DNA of 64,000 nucleotides from Planctomycetaceae bacterium. GTDB taxonomy: Bacteria; Planctomycetota; Planctomycetia; Planctomycetales; Planctomycetaceae. The stretch spans positions 1 through 64,000 of the forward strand of contig PBSL01000049.1 in the NCBI GenBank assembly GCA_002726205.1, in the 5' to 3' direction. The position numbers and the translations under genes were made by a program. This document shows positions 54,461-63,475 of this stretch, in pieces; positions within the stretch are counted from its first letter, which is position 1, and each line of letters opens with the position of its first letter. The notes under the pieces were generated by a model. That model made no database searches. It saw only the letters and a program-made list of their open reading frames with translations, and was not told the DNA's origin.

Positions 54461-55423
54461 ATGGAAGAGACGCCGGAAATTGATGAGCTTTGCCAGGAAG
54501 CGCGTCGGTGCCTGAAACAGGGAGAGTTGGATCGGGCCATGGCCCTGTTCCAGCAGGCACTTGAGGTCGACAGCGGCCATGTTCTGGCTCTAGAGGGGCT
54601 GGCAGCTGCTTGTTTCTACGCCGAGTCCTATGACGAGGCGATCGAGCACTTCGGGCGGTTGGCCGAACTCACACCGCGTGATGCCAAGCCCCAGATCAAC
54701 CTGGGGGCGGTCCACAGCCGGTTGAAGCAATATCCGCAGGCCGTCGAGTCTCTGCGCAAGGCGGTCCAAAAAGACTCACAGTCCAGCGAGGCGTTCTACA
54801 ATCTCGGCATTGCCTATCGCAATCTCGAGGAAATGGGAATGGCGACGACCGCCTACCGCGAAGCACTGCGGTTGAATCCCGAGATGTCCGAAGCGCATGT
54901 CAACCTGGGCAATCTCTATGTCGAGATGAGCAATTTTCGTTCGGCGATCACGCACTACAACGAGGCTTTGAAGCTGAAGCCGGGACTGCAGCGGGCCGAG
55001 GCGGGATTACGGAAGGCCGAGGAGGCCACCAAGGCCTCACAGACTCAATTCAGTCCGTTCGGCCGATTGGTGGATGCCACCAAGGAGAACCCCGCCGATG
55101 TTGCCAGTGGGGGCGGGCGAGTTCTTTCTAGCGTTGAACGCGGCAAGGACCGTCGGGCCATTCTTGAACTGGCCTCCGAGATCCATGACAGCAGCAACGA
55201 CGTGAAAGAACAGCTGAAATCCGAGATGGTCGCGGTCCTGCTCGATCTTGGTCGATCGATTTCCGAGGGGGCCGATCGCGCCAGCAACATCGTCGAAACC
55301 CAGGACGAATTCGAGTCAACGGTCGAGCGATCGATGGCGCTCAGAAGGCGCCTTCGCAAAGCGATGCAGGCGTTGGAAGACCACGAACAGCAGATGAATC
55401 GCAGCGAGTTCGACGAAGGCTGA
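54461..55423 (+). CDS. Tetratricopeptide-repeat protein
   Basis: 320 residues from ATG 54461. Five consecutive TPR motifs cover aa ~5-175 (for example QGELDRAMALFQQALEVD, AFYNLGIAYRNLEEMG, AHVNLGNLYVEMSNF). A linker and a helical C-terminal domain follow (aa ~225-320: EIHDSSNDVKEQLKSEM, then FESTVERSMALRRRLRKAM). No signal peptide, so probably cytoplasmic and protein-binding. Its last 83 bases overlap the 3' end of comEC on the opposite strand. Confidence 0.92.
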   Translation: MEETPEIDELCQEARRCLKQGELDRAMALFQQALEVDSGHVLALEGLAAACFYAESYDEAIEHFGRLAELTPRDAKPQINLGAVHSRLKQYPQAVESLRKAVQKDSQSSEAFYNLGIAYRNLEEMGMATTAYREALRLNPEMSEAHVNLGNLYVEMSNFRSAITHYNEALKLKPGLQRAEAGLRKAEEATKASQTQFSPFGRLVDATKENPADVASGGGRVLSSVERGKDRRAILELASEIHDSSNDVKEQLKSEMVAVLLDLGRSISEGADRASNIVETQDEFESTVERSMALRRRLRKAMQALEDHEQQMNRSEFDEG

Positions 55424-57854
55424 CTCCCCGATCTCCTGCCGACAACGAAGGGTCACCGGTCGCGGTCCTGATGCGGATGGCCCCGTCGCCGTCGATCGAT
55501 ATGCTGATAGCCCCGCGGTCGTGAGTCGAGAGGATGCGAACCGTCGGGCCAAAGTGACTGCGCAGCAGTGGCTGATTCGAGGAGCGACTCCCGCTGATGA
55601 CCAGGCACTTCGGCCGGGCCCAGCGCGCCAATCTTGCAGGGTTTGCCGTCGGACTTCCGTGATGGGGTGACATCAGGACGTCGATGGGTGCGATCGGGGC
55701 CGCCAGCAAATCGTCCAGGCCGTCGCGTTCAACGTCGCCAGTCAGCAACAGTCGGCGGTCGCGAAAGACGATTTCCAGCACGAGACTGTTGCTGTTGTCG
55801 CTGGATCCTTGAAAACCGTGGGCGGGATGGCGGACGGTGATCCTCACACCAGGTGCCAGCTTCAACGCGTCACCGGCCGCCACCAGCTTGAGGGCGATTC
55901 CCGCCGAGACCGCGCGGCGACCAATTTCGAATGTCTCGGGCTGCTGATGGTCGAAGAACGAGTGAGCCGTCGCGAGTGTACCGATAGGGACCAGGTCGAC
56001 AAGGTGTGCGGCGGCATTGTAATGGTCGCGGTCGGCGTGGGAGAGGACGACCACGTCCAGACGCCTTCGTCGTCGGCTCCACAGGGCGTCGCGGATCAAG
56101 CGTGCCACCTGCCGTCCGTCACGCAAGGTGCCCGCGTCGTAGAGGAGCGTGTTCCCGCCGGGACACTCGACCAGGATTGCCCCTCCATGGCCGACATCCA
56201 GGATCGTCACCTGCAAGCCGGTGTTGCGGGATCGCTGCAGGCCGTTGACCAGCCCACCGGCGACCACGGCGAGGATTGCGACCAGGCACAGCGAGTAATG
56301 CCCGCGGTGGCGACAGGTGACCAGGACAATCAACAGCCCATGGAACAGCAACAGCCATCCGGTCGAGGGCGGGGGTGTTGCGATGTGCGACAGCGGCCCA
56401 TCGGCGGCCGTGCGGGCGATCAGCAGCAACAAGGCGAGCAAGCGGTCGCAGGCGGTTCCAAGAACGATTCCCACGAGAGGAAGCCAGCCGCCGCAGATCA
56501 GCAATCCGAATCCCAGCCACAAAGCGATCGCGACCAGTGGAATCAGCAGCACGTTGATCACCAGTCCGACGGGAGCGAACAGCCCGAAGTGGGCCGCGAC
56601 CATTGGGGCGGTCACACTCCAGATCACGCAGCCGACCAGCCAGGCCTGGACAAGCCGTCGCCAGCCGCGGCCCAGGAGACCGCCGCCGGCGGTCAACGGC
56701 AGCAGTTTCGCGATACGAGGCGCCGAGTACATCAATCCCCCGACGGCCAGGAACGACAACTGTGCTCCTGGACTCTGCAGGTCGCCAGGGCGAAGCCCGA
56801 GCACAACCAGGCCGGCCAGCGCCAGCGAATTCACACCGCTGGCCTGTCGATTCCACGGTCGCCCGAGCATCCCGGCCACGACCAGGATCGTCGCCCGCAA
56901 AACCGAAGGCCGGGTTTCGACAATCGTGGCAAACGCGATCACGCCAACGATGACGACCGCCGTCGTGATCGAAGTTCGGAGATGAAGCAGTCGACAGACC
57001 GACCAGACCAGCCCGGCCAGCAGGCCCACGTGCAGCCCGGAGATCGCCAGCAGATGCATCGTGCCGCTGTGAACGAACACGTCACGCTGATCCGGTTCGA
57101 GATCTTCCCGGACGCCCAATAGCAGGGCCGCGGCCACGGGAACGGTCTGTACGCTGAGATGGTGGCTGAGCAGTTCCACGCCGGCCGCGCGTGTCTTTGC
57201 CTGCCATCGGCGTATCCGGTCGCCGGGTTGTTTCGACACTCCGCGGTGGGAAATCGACCGCGGATCATTGACCGACAGAATTGCCTGGATTCCCCGGCGG
57301 GTCAGGAAGGCCCCGTAGTTGAATCCTCCGGGATTGCGACGGCCCGCTGGTGTTCGCAGCCAGCCGGTCAGTCTGACACGGTCGCCGACGATCAACCGGT
57401 TGACCGACCCACGAACGACCACCTGCAGGTTCCCCGAGACATTCACGAAGCAATCGTGGCGGCGGATCGATTCGCTCCGCAGTTGCCAGCGCGTCGCCGG
57501 CCGTTCGTACACTGGCGCATCGGGCGGTGGAGGCTGTTGACGGGGCGAGGAGACAACGACGCCATCGAGTTGAATCAACTGGCGGTGTGGGGCGATTAGC
57601 CTGGCCAGGTCATCCTCGGGAGCATGGAAGCGGCTGGCGTGATGTCTGAGGGCTCCGAGAACGGCCACGCCCAGAAGCAGAAAGACCGTTCCCACCCCGC
57701 CACGGTGATGCCAGCGACACCAACCTGCGGCTGCGATCGTGGCCACGGCCAGCAGCAACCTGGTCGGTGTTCCGAATTCCAGGTCCCAGGCAACCCCGGC
57801 AGCAAAGGCGATGGCCGGCGGCAACAGCGGGTAACGAGCGGTGGTGGCGTCCAT
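55341..57854 (-). CDS. comEC: ComEC/Rec2 DNA-uptake channel protein
   Basis: 837-residue inner-membrane protein. It has an N-terminal DUF4131-type region with a beta domain (GDRVRLTGWLRTPAG). The competence channel domain has many helices; the diagnostic phrase is HLLAISGLHVGLLAGLVW, plus SPGAQLSFLAVGGL. The C-terminal metallo-beta-lactamase-like domain has DVGHGGAILVECP, LSHADRDHYN (HxxxDH) and SPHHGS, so the nuclease metal site looks intact. This is the usual three-part ComEC. The last 27 codons run antisense to the end of the TPR gene. No other competence gene is present here. Confidence 0.95.
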   Translation of the reverse strand: MDATTARYPLLPPAIAFAAGVAWDLEFGTPTRLLLAVATIAAAGWCRWHHRGGVGTVFLLLGVAVLGALRHHASRFHAPEDDLARLIAPHRQLIQLDGVVVSSPRQQPPPPDAPVYERPATRWQLRSESIRRHDCFVNVSGNLQVVVRGSVNRLIVGDRVRLTGWLRTPAGRRNPGGFNYGAFLTRRGIQAILSVNDPRSISHRGVSKQPGDRIRRWQAKTRAAGVELLSHHLSVQTVPVAAALLLGVREDLEPDQRDVFVHSGTMHLLAISGLHVGLLAGLVWSVCRLLHLRTSITTAVVIVGVIAFATIVETRPSVLRATILVVAGMLGRPWNRQASGVNSLALAGLVVLGLRPGDLQSPGAQLSFLAVGGLMYSAPRIAKLLPLTAGGGLLGRGWRRLVQAWLVGCVIWSVTAPMVAAHFGLFAPVGLVINVLLIPLVAIALWLGFGLLICGGWLPLVGIVLGTACDRLLALLLLIARTAADGPLSHIATPPPSTGWLLLFHGLLIVLVTCRHRGHYSLCLVAILAVVAGGLVNGLQRSRNTGLQVTILDVGHGGAILVECPGGNTLLYDAGTLRDGRQVARLIRDALWSRRRRRLDVVVLSHADRDHYNAAAHLVDLVPIGTLATAHSFFDHQQPETFEIGRRAVSAGIALKLVAAGDALKLAPGVRITVRHPAHGFQGSSDNSNSLVLEIVFRDRRLLLTGDVERDGLDDLLAAPIAPIDVLMSPHHGSPTANPARLARWARPKCLVISGSRSSNQPLLRSHFGPTVRILSTHDRGAISISIDGDGAIRIRTATGDPSLSAGDRGVSLRRTRCDSSAVRGLPTPASLCEGAF

Positions 57855-57965
57855 CGGCTTGACCGCAATCGGCGATCTGGCCCCGGCGACTCCCCGATCG
57901 ACAGGTTAGCGGTTTTTGCCTCGAGGAAACAGAGGCAAGCCAGGCGGCAGGTCCTGGTGCCCGGA

Positions 57966-59462
57966 CTAGGCGATGATCGCCTCGATCGGCCGGCCATAGT
58001 CGATGTCGAGCCGCTTGCGGCCGGGGATTTCCAGCCGTCGCGGTTCGATGCCCAGTTGTTGCATCACCGTGGCGTGCACGTCGGTGATGTAATGCCGGTG
58101 TTTGATCGCGTGGAATCCCAGTTCGTCGGTGTTCCCATGGACGACTCCGCGCTTCAGTCCACCGCCGGCCATCCAGACACTGAAACCGTAAGGGTGGTGA
58201 TCGCGACCGTTGGAATTTTGAGCACCCGGCGTGCGGCCAAACTCGGTACCCCAGACGATAAGTGTTTCGTCGAAGAGGCCGCGGGCCTTGAGGTCGCGAA
58301 TCAGACCGGCGATCGGCTGGTCGGTTTCCAGGCAAAGTCGGGCATGGCCGGTCTGCAGATTGCTGTGCCCATCCCAGCGGCCGGCTCCACCGTTGGAACC
58401 GTGAAAGATCTGTATGAACCGCACACCACGCTCGACCAGGCGCCGCGCCGCCAGGCACTGTTGGCCAAAGGTCCTGCTCGTCGGGTTGTCGATCCCGTAG
58501 GCGGCCTGGGTCGTCTTCGTTTCGCTGTTGAACTGCATGGTCTCGGGGACGGCCATCTGCATGCGGTAGGCCAACTGGTAGGACTTGATCCGGGCTCGCA
58601 GCGAAGCGTCAGCCGGCTGGTCGGCGGCGGCCAGGCGGTTGAGACGATCCAGCAACTGGAACTGGGCCTGCTGTTCCTCGCGGTACAACGCACCCCCCGG
58701 GGTGGCAAACGGCAGAGGATTGGCGGGATCGACGTTGAGTTGAACACCGCTGTGTTCGGGGCCGAGGTAGTTGCCTCCATGAGCTCCCTGGCCCCCGCAG
58801 CAATCGGCGATGGGCGTGCCCATCACGACGAACTGCGGCAGGTCCTCGTTCAGTGAACCGAGCCCATAGTGGATCCACGAACCGATCGTGGGGAAGAACC
58901 CGTCGAGGCTGTGTCGGCCGGTATGAAACTGCAGTTGGGCCCCGTGGTTGTTGTCGGTTGTCCACATCGAACGGACGATCGCGAGGTCATCGACACACTG
59001 ACCCAGGTGCGGCCACCAGTCGGACATCTCGATGCCACTTTCACCCCGGGGTCGAAAGCCGACCTGCAGGGGGTAGACCTTCGGCCAGATGTGGCCGTTG
59101 GCGTCGTCGGGCACGACGATCCGGACGTTTTCATCGACAAACGGGTTCTTCAGCGTCTCGGCAAATGGTGTCTTGTCGATGGAAATTCCGGCGTACTTGT
59201 TCAGCGCGGGCTTGGGATCGAATGTCTCGACGTGGCTCGCCCCGCCGACCATGAACAACCAGATCACGCTCTTGATCCGCGGCGAGAGATGTGGCCGCCC
59301 GTCGGGAATGCCGTCATCAGCACCGACGATGCCGTCCGAGGCCAGGAGCGATCCAAGCGCGATGCCGCCGAGTCCCCGCCCGGTCTCGGACAGGAAACCA
59401 CGACGATCCAGGGGCGCCAGTCGCGATCGATTATTCTCGGCGGAGGCAAGCACTCTCATCAC
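57966..59462 (-). CDS. DUF1501 protein, planctomycete type
   Basis: 498 residues with an N-terminal twin-arginine-like leader (LDRRGFLSETGRGLGG). DUF1501 phrases include WLFMVGGASHVETFDPKP, YGIDNPTSRTFGQQCLAARR and WGTEFGRTPGAQNSNGRDHH. These alkaline-phosphatase-superfamily-like proteins are nearly always paired with a DUF1549/DUF1553 cytochrome protein, as here (1-base gap). They are presumed secreted by Tat and linked to sugar or sulfated-polysaccharide use; the exact activity is unproven. Confidence 0.95.
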   Translation of the reverse strand: MMRVLASAENNRSRLAPLDRRGFLSETGRGLGGIALGSLLASDGIVGADDGIPDGRPHLSPRIKSVIWLFMVGGASHVETFDPKPALNKYAGISIDKTPFAETLKNPFVDENVRIVVPDDANGHIWPKVYPLQVGFRPRGESGIEMSDWWPHLGQCVDDLAIVRSMWTTDNNHGAQLQFHTGRHSLDGFFPTIGSWIHYGLGSLNEDLPQFVVMGTPIADCCGGQGAHGGNYLGPEHSGVQLNVDPANPLPFATPGGALYREEQQAQFQLLDRLNRLAAADQPADASLRARIKSYQLAYRMQMAVPETMQFNSETKTTQAAYGIDNPTSRTFGQQCLAARRLVERGVRFIQIFHGSNGGAGRWDGHSNLQTGHARLCLETDQPIAGLIRDLKARGLFDETLIVWGTEFGRTPGAQNSNGRDHHPYGFSVWMAGGGLKRGVVHGNTDELGFHAIKHRHYITDVHATVMQQLGIEPRRLEIPGRKRLDIDYGRPIEAIIA

Positions 59463-59463
59463 A

Positions 59464-62400
59464 TCACCGGATCGTCAGAAAGTCGTTGTGATTGATCAAC
59501 ACGTGAACCAGGTTTTCGCGGGCACGCAGGTGAGGTTCGCTGGCCGGAGGCACACGGACCTTGTGCCCCTTGCCAAACGGAGTCAACTTCGCGGGGTTTG
59601 ACAGCGTGCGAGCCTGGGCCGTGAGAAAATCGAGACAGGCGGTCAACTCGTCGGCAGTCGGTCGGCGACAGAGCGTCCTCAGGAATACCCGTTCGAGAAA
59701 CTGTCGCCGGATGGTCTCGGTGTTGCCCTGGCCGACCTGGTCATTGAGCTGGCGGGACAGCAGTCGCGATTGCTCGATTGCCAGGCGACTGTTGACCAGA
59801 GCCAACGCCTGCTGGGGTACGATCGTTTCGTTGCGGCGGTAACACTCGTTGGTGCTCGCCGCGTCGAAGAGATCGAGAAAGACCATCATCTTTTCCGGTG
59901 CGTGTCGGTAGTACAGGCTTCGCCGTCCGGTTGAGAGTCCCTTGGAGGTGTCCAGCTCGGGACCACCCATCCGTGCGTCGAGACTTCCGCAGACCCACAA
60001 CACGCTGTCGCGGATGGCCTCGGATTCCAGTCGTCGGGCATTCATTCGCCAGAGCATCCGGTTGTCGGGGTCGCGGTTGCGTGTCGCGGTGTCGGCAGCC
60101 GCGTGGTTTGATTTCATTCGGTACGCCGCCGAACACACGATCAGGCGGTGCAGGTGCTGGAGGTCCCAGGCGTGATCGGTCAATTCCACGGCCAGCCAAT
60201 CCAGCAGGTGCGGGAAAGTGGGTTTCCGGCCGTTGTTGCCGAAGTCGAAGACCGATGGCACCAACGGCTGACCGAAGTGACGCATCCAGACGTGGTTGAC
60301 ACAGACACGGGCTGTCAGCGGATTCTCCGGCGATGCAATCCAACGGGCCAGCGCCAGGCGACGGCCGGTACTGGTGGGTGGATAGGTTTTTGTCAGCGGC
60401 GGGTAGTGGCTGTCCTGTTTCTTGTCGGCAACTGCTTGCCGGGCCTGCTGCAGCCGTTTGTCCAGTGTGACGCGTTGTTTGCGAACGGCAGCGAGTTTCT
60501 TGTCGTCCTTGTTGCCAGCGGCTCGGTGTTGTTCGGCGATGTTGGCGGCCAGGTCGGCCTCGACCTGGCGGAGCAGTGTCTGGCGATGCAACTGTGCCGC
60601 TTTCAGGGAGAGTGCCGGGGCCTGGTCGGACGGCGTCCCAGCCAGGCGGGCCTGGTCGGCGGCGATGCGTGCCTGCAAACCGGTCAGGGCGGCCCGCGAC
60701 GCCTCGAGCTGCTTCTCGGACGTGACCTGGTCGAGTCGGGTTTGTGGGAGATCGGGGACGGTTGTTCCCGGTGCGGTCGCGGTGTGAGCCAGCAGGAATT
60801 TCGGGTTCAGGGCACCGGCACGGATCGAATCGAACTCGGCCGCCGCGTCGTAAGTCCAGATCGACAGGGCGCCCGGTCGTCGGGCCGGCAGGCGGAACAC
60901 GAGCTGTCGCTGGCCGTCGACCCAGGCATTGAGCCACTGGCCGCGGATATCCAGCCGCAGCTGGTAATCCCGGCCTCTCTGGATGTTCAACGGCCGCTGT
61001 CCGCCGGCAGGATAGGTTGCCTGGCCGTCGACCAGCCGTGTGTACTGGATCTTGGCTCCCTTTGCATAGGCGCTGAGATAGACAGCCTGGAGATTGTTCG
61101 CGTCGAGTCCGTCGAAGCCGATGCCGACCGAATGGTAGGTCGCCCCGCCGATGATCCGCAGTTTCAGCGTGACCGAAAAATCGACAGGGTGTGGCCGGAT
61201 CGTTGAGTACATCTGCCGGGCAGCGGCGACGTGTGACTGGACCAGCCGCGCCTTTTCCCAGGTCCACTTACCCGCACCCGTCTGCCAGAGGCGGGGACGC
61301 GATTTGGAGAAATCATCGACGAGAAACGTACCGCCAGCGATCGGCGGGATGTTGGGGGGCGGTGGGGCCTTCGTGGCGAGGTCGGCCACTTGGACAGCCT
61401 TGTTCGCAGCAGCGAGTTTTCGCCGGTGACGATCGACGGTTTCCCGGGCCTGGGCGAGCAGGCTCCGGCGAACCGGAGTCCGGGCACCGGGGTAATAGGT
61501 TGTTGGTGCCAACTGGACCGTGGTGACGCGGAAGGGCTGCGGTTGCAGGAACTCGGGGATCGAGGCGACCAGGGGGTGCTGCTTGTCAGGCCGCTTGTCA
61601 TTGCCTCGTTGGAACAGGTAGGTCGGCGTGTCGGCTTTGGCGTCGTAAGCGACGGCCACCCCTTCCTTTTCCGGATCGAGCTGACCGGTCAAGGGATCGG
61701 TTCGGATCTGGTGCGGCTCGAAGATGGCGCGAAATCGATAATAGTCTCGCTGGACCATCGGATCGTACATGTGGTCGTGACACCGGGCACAATTGATTGT
61801 CAGGCCCAGGAAGGCCTTGCCGGTGTGTTCGATTGTCGAATCGAGCCACACGTTGCGGTTGAACAGGTAGTAGTTGCGAGCCAGGAATCCGGTCGCTCGC
61901 AGCGTCTCGGGTGTTGCCCCCGGCAACTCGTCGGCCGCCAACATCTGGCGAATCATCTCGTCGTAAGGCCGATGCTGGTTGAGCGATTCGACGATCCAGT
62001 CTCGCCAACGCCAGATATGGCGGGCACTGTTGCGGAGTTGTTTCTGGTAGCCGTACCAGTCGCTGTATCGCCAGACGTCCATCCAGTGTCGGCCCCAGCG
62101 TTCACCGTAGCGTGGGTTCTGCAGCAGGCCGTCGACGACGCGCTGCCAGCGGTCCGGACCGGTGTCGTCCAGGAAGGCGGTGACTTCGTCGGGCGTTGGT
62201 GGAAGACCGATCAGGTCCAGTGAGACCCGTCGCAGAAGCACAACCGGTGACGCCTCGGTCATGGGGACCAGACCCAGTTGTTCGTGGCGGGCTGCCAGGA
62301 AGGCATCGATCGGGTTGCGGGTCCACCCGATCGTCTCGGGTCGGGGAATCGCTGGTCGCAGTGGACGACGAAAAGCCCAGTGGTCGGCGGGATCGTGTTC

Positions 62401-62793
62401 GGGGGTCTCGTTGGCGGGATGAGTCGCTCCCGCGTTGATCCAGGTTGTGAGGATCTGGATTTGCTTTGCGGACAACCGGGTGCCCAGTGGAGGCATTCGT
62501 GTGTCTTTGTCAGAGGATCGGACCCGCTGGATGAGTTGGCTGGCGGAGGCCCGGCCCGGCACGAGTACCTTGTTCTTGCCCGAACCCTTCAATGCCGCGA
62601 CAGCCGTGTCCAGTCGCAACCCGGCCTCCTGTTTGCGGACACCGTGACAACGGTAACAGTGGGCCTGCAGGATCGGCTTGATGTCACGCGTGTAATCGAC
62701 TGCCGGGTCCTTGTCGTCGCCGGGAACCGGAGCGGGCAGTGCCAGTCCGATCGTGAGGATCAGCAGGCCGGAGGGGAGGAGGCGGAAATTCAT
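59464..62793 (-). CDS. Planctomycete cytochrome C / DUF1549 / DUF1553 protein (PSD1-type)
   Basis: 1109 residues from ATG 62793, signal peptide cleaved near VPGDD. Domains in order: planctomycete cytochrome C (CYRCH at aa 46-50; MPPLGTRLS-type loop later); DUF1549 (aa ~165-370); a LamG/DUF1080-like beta-sandwich insert (aa ~490-680, for example VDFSVTLKLRIIGGATYHSV, then NAWVDGQRQLVFRLPARRPG); a coiled coil; DUF1553 (aa ~800-1060, with RLALARWIASPENPLTARV and WRMNARRLESEAIRDSVL). The haem site suggests a redox role. Co-transcription with the DUF1501 gene is likely. Confidence 0.94.
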   Translation of the reverse strand: MNFRLLPSGLLILTIGLALPAPVPGDDKDPAVDYTRDIKPILQAHCYRCHGVRKQEAGLRLDTAVAALKGSGKNKVLVPGRASASQLIQRVRSSDKDTRMPPLGTRLSAKQIQILTTWINAGATHPANETPEHDPADHWAFRRPLRPAIPRPETIGWTRNPIDAFLAARHEQLGLVPMTEASPVVLLRRVSLDLIGLPPTPDEVTAFLDDTGPDRWQRVVDGLLQNPRYGERWGRHWMDVWRYSDWYGYQKQLRNSARHIWRWRDWIVESLNQHRPYDEMIRQMLAADELPGATPETLRATGFLARNYYLFNRNVWLDSTIEHTGKAFLGLTINCARCHDHMYDPMVQRDYYRFRAIFEPHQIRTDPLTGQLDPEKEGVAVAYDAKADTPTYLFQRGNDKRPDKQHPLVASIPEFLQPQPFRVTTVQLAPTTYYPGARTPVRRSLLAQARETVDRHRRKLAAANKAVQVADLATKAPPPPNIPPIAGGTFLVDDFSKSRPRLWQTGAGKWTWEKARLVQSHVAAARQMYSTIRPHPVDFSVTLKLRIIGGATYHSVGIGFDGLDANNLQAVYLSAYAKGAKIQYTRLVDGQATYPAGGQRPLNIQRGRDYQLRLDIRGQWLNAWVDGQRQLVFRLPARRPGALSIWTYDAAAEFDSIRAGALNPKFLLAHTATAPGTTVPDLPQTRLDQVTSEKQLEASRAALTGLQARIAADQARLAGTPSDQAPALSLKAAQLHRQTLLRQVEADLAANIAEQHRAAGNKDDKKLAAVRKQRVTLDKRLQQARQAVADKKQDSHYPPLTKTYPPTSTGRRLALARWIASPENPLTARVCVNHVWMRHFGQPLVPSVFDFGNNGRKPTFPHLLDWLAVELTDHAWDLQHLHRLIVCSAAYRMKSNHAAADTATRNRDPDNRMLWRMNARRLESEAIRDSVLWVCGSLDARMGGPELDTSKGLSTGRRSLYYRHAPEKMMVFLDLFDAASTNECYRRNETIVPQQALALVNSRLAIEQSRLLSRQLNDQVGQGNTETIRRQFLERVFLRTLCRRPTADELTACLDFLTAQARTLSNPAKLTPFGKGHKVRVPPASEPHLRARENLVHVLINHNDFLTIR

Positions 62794-62918
62794 ACAATCA
62801 AGATTCGCAGGGGATGCGACGATCCCCGAGTTTACCATGCCGTTGACGCTTGATGACAGGTGTGGCCTTTTCGTATCACCTTCGTGAGTTCTTCTTCACG
62901 GCCAACGGAGATCTGGAG

Positions 62919-63389
62919 ATGACCAACGAATTTTCCGAGGCGGAAACCGCGGTCCGCTTTCTCGATGTGCAACTGGATGCCATCCGCGGGATTCTCGACG
63001 AGTTTCCCGACGAGGCGATCTGGCGGCGACCAGGCGATGGGGTCGTGTCGCTGGGCAACCTGGTCTGCCACGTGGCCGGGTCGATGCGAGAGTGGTTCGA
63101 GAACGGTTTGGCCGGTCGGCAGTGGCAGCGCGAGCGGCAATTCGAGTTTGACCGTGACGCGGGACTCGACCGCGCCGGGTTGCGGTCGCTGCTCGACGAT
63201 ACCCGTTGCGATTGCGAGGTCTTCCTGGCCGAGGTGAACCGGAAGAACTGGAACCAGGAGCGACAGTTCCGTGGTCGTCCGGTGTCGGTGCGGGACGTGC
63301 TGTGGCACCAGGTCGAGCACGTGGCCTATCACGCAGGACAGGCGGCACTGCTGAGACGGCTGACCGGCGGCCTGGCGGCTCGTCCTTGA
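62919..63389 (+). CDS. DinB-like (DUF1572-type) protein
   Basis: 156 residues. ATG 62919 has GGAG 8 bases upstream and gives a family-like start, MTNEFSEAETAVRFLDVQL; an in-frame ATG at 62850 is less likely. The four-helix DinB-type pattern shows WRRPGDGVVSLGNLVCHVAG and the C-terminal DVLWHQVEHVAYHAGQ. His48 of the helix-2 CHVAG and the two histidines of the HxxxH motif could form the metal triad of this superfamily. Substrate unknown; many members are thiol transferases or metalloenzymes. Confidence 0.82.
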   Translation: MTNEFSEAETAVRFLDVQLDAIRGILDEFPDEAIWRRPGDGVVSLGNLVCHVAGSMREWFENGLAGRQWQRERQFEFDRDAGLDRAGLRSLLDDTRCDCEVFLAEVNRKNWNQERQFRGRPVSVRDVLWHQVEHVAYHAGQAALLRRLTGGLAARP

Positions 63390-63407
63390 ATCCCCACTCC
63401 GTCAGTC

Positions 63408-63422
63408 CGGCCGTAGCGGCCG
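63408..63422 (+). other. Short GC hairpin CGGCCG-TAG-CGGCCG
   Basis: A 6-bp perfect stem with a 3-base loop lies between the DinB-like stop and the next gene's start. No T-run follows, so it is not a clear intrinsic terminator. Confidence 0.3.
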
Positions 63423-63475
63423 CAAGGGTCTCGGCGGTAGAATCAGGAGAGGTTCATTCCCGAGAGGAAAATCGA

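Noticed and set aside
55809-57122. 437-aa plus-strand frame
   Set aside because: Gln/Arg-rich antisense shadow of comEC.
57624-58856. 410-aa plus-strand frame
   Set aside because: Antisense to the comEC start and the DUF1501 gene; it spans a gene boundary and has no domain features.
59741-61267. 508-aa minus-strand frame in a second phase
   Set aside because: Runs within the PSD1-type gene on the same strand; its Arg/Pro-rich translation lacks family motifs.
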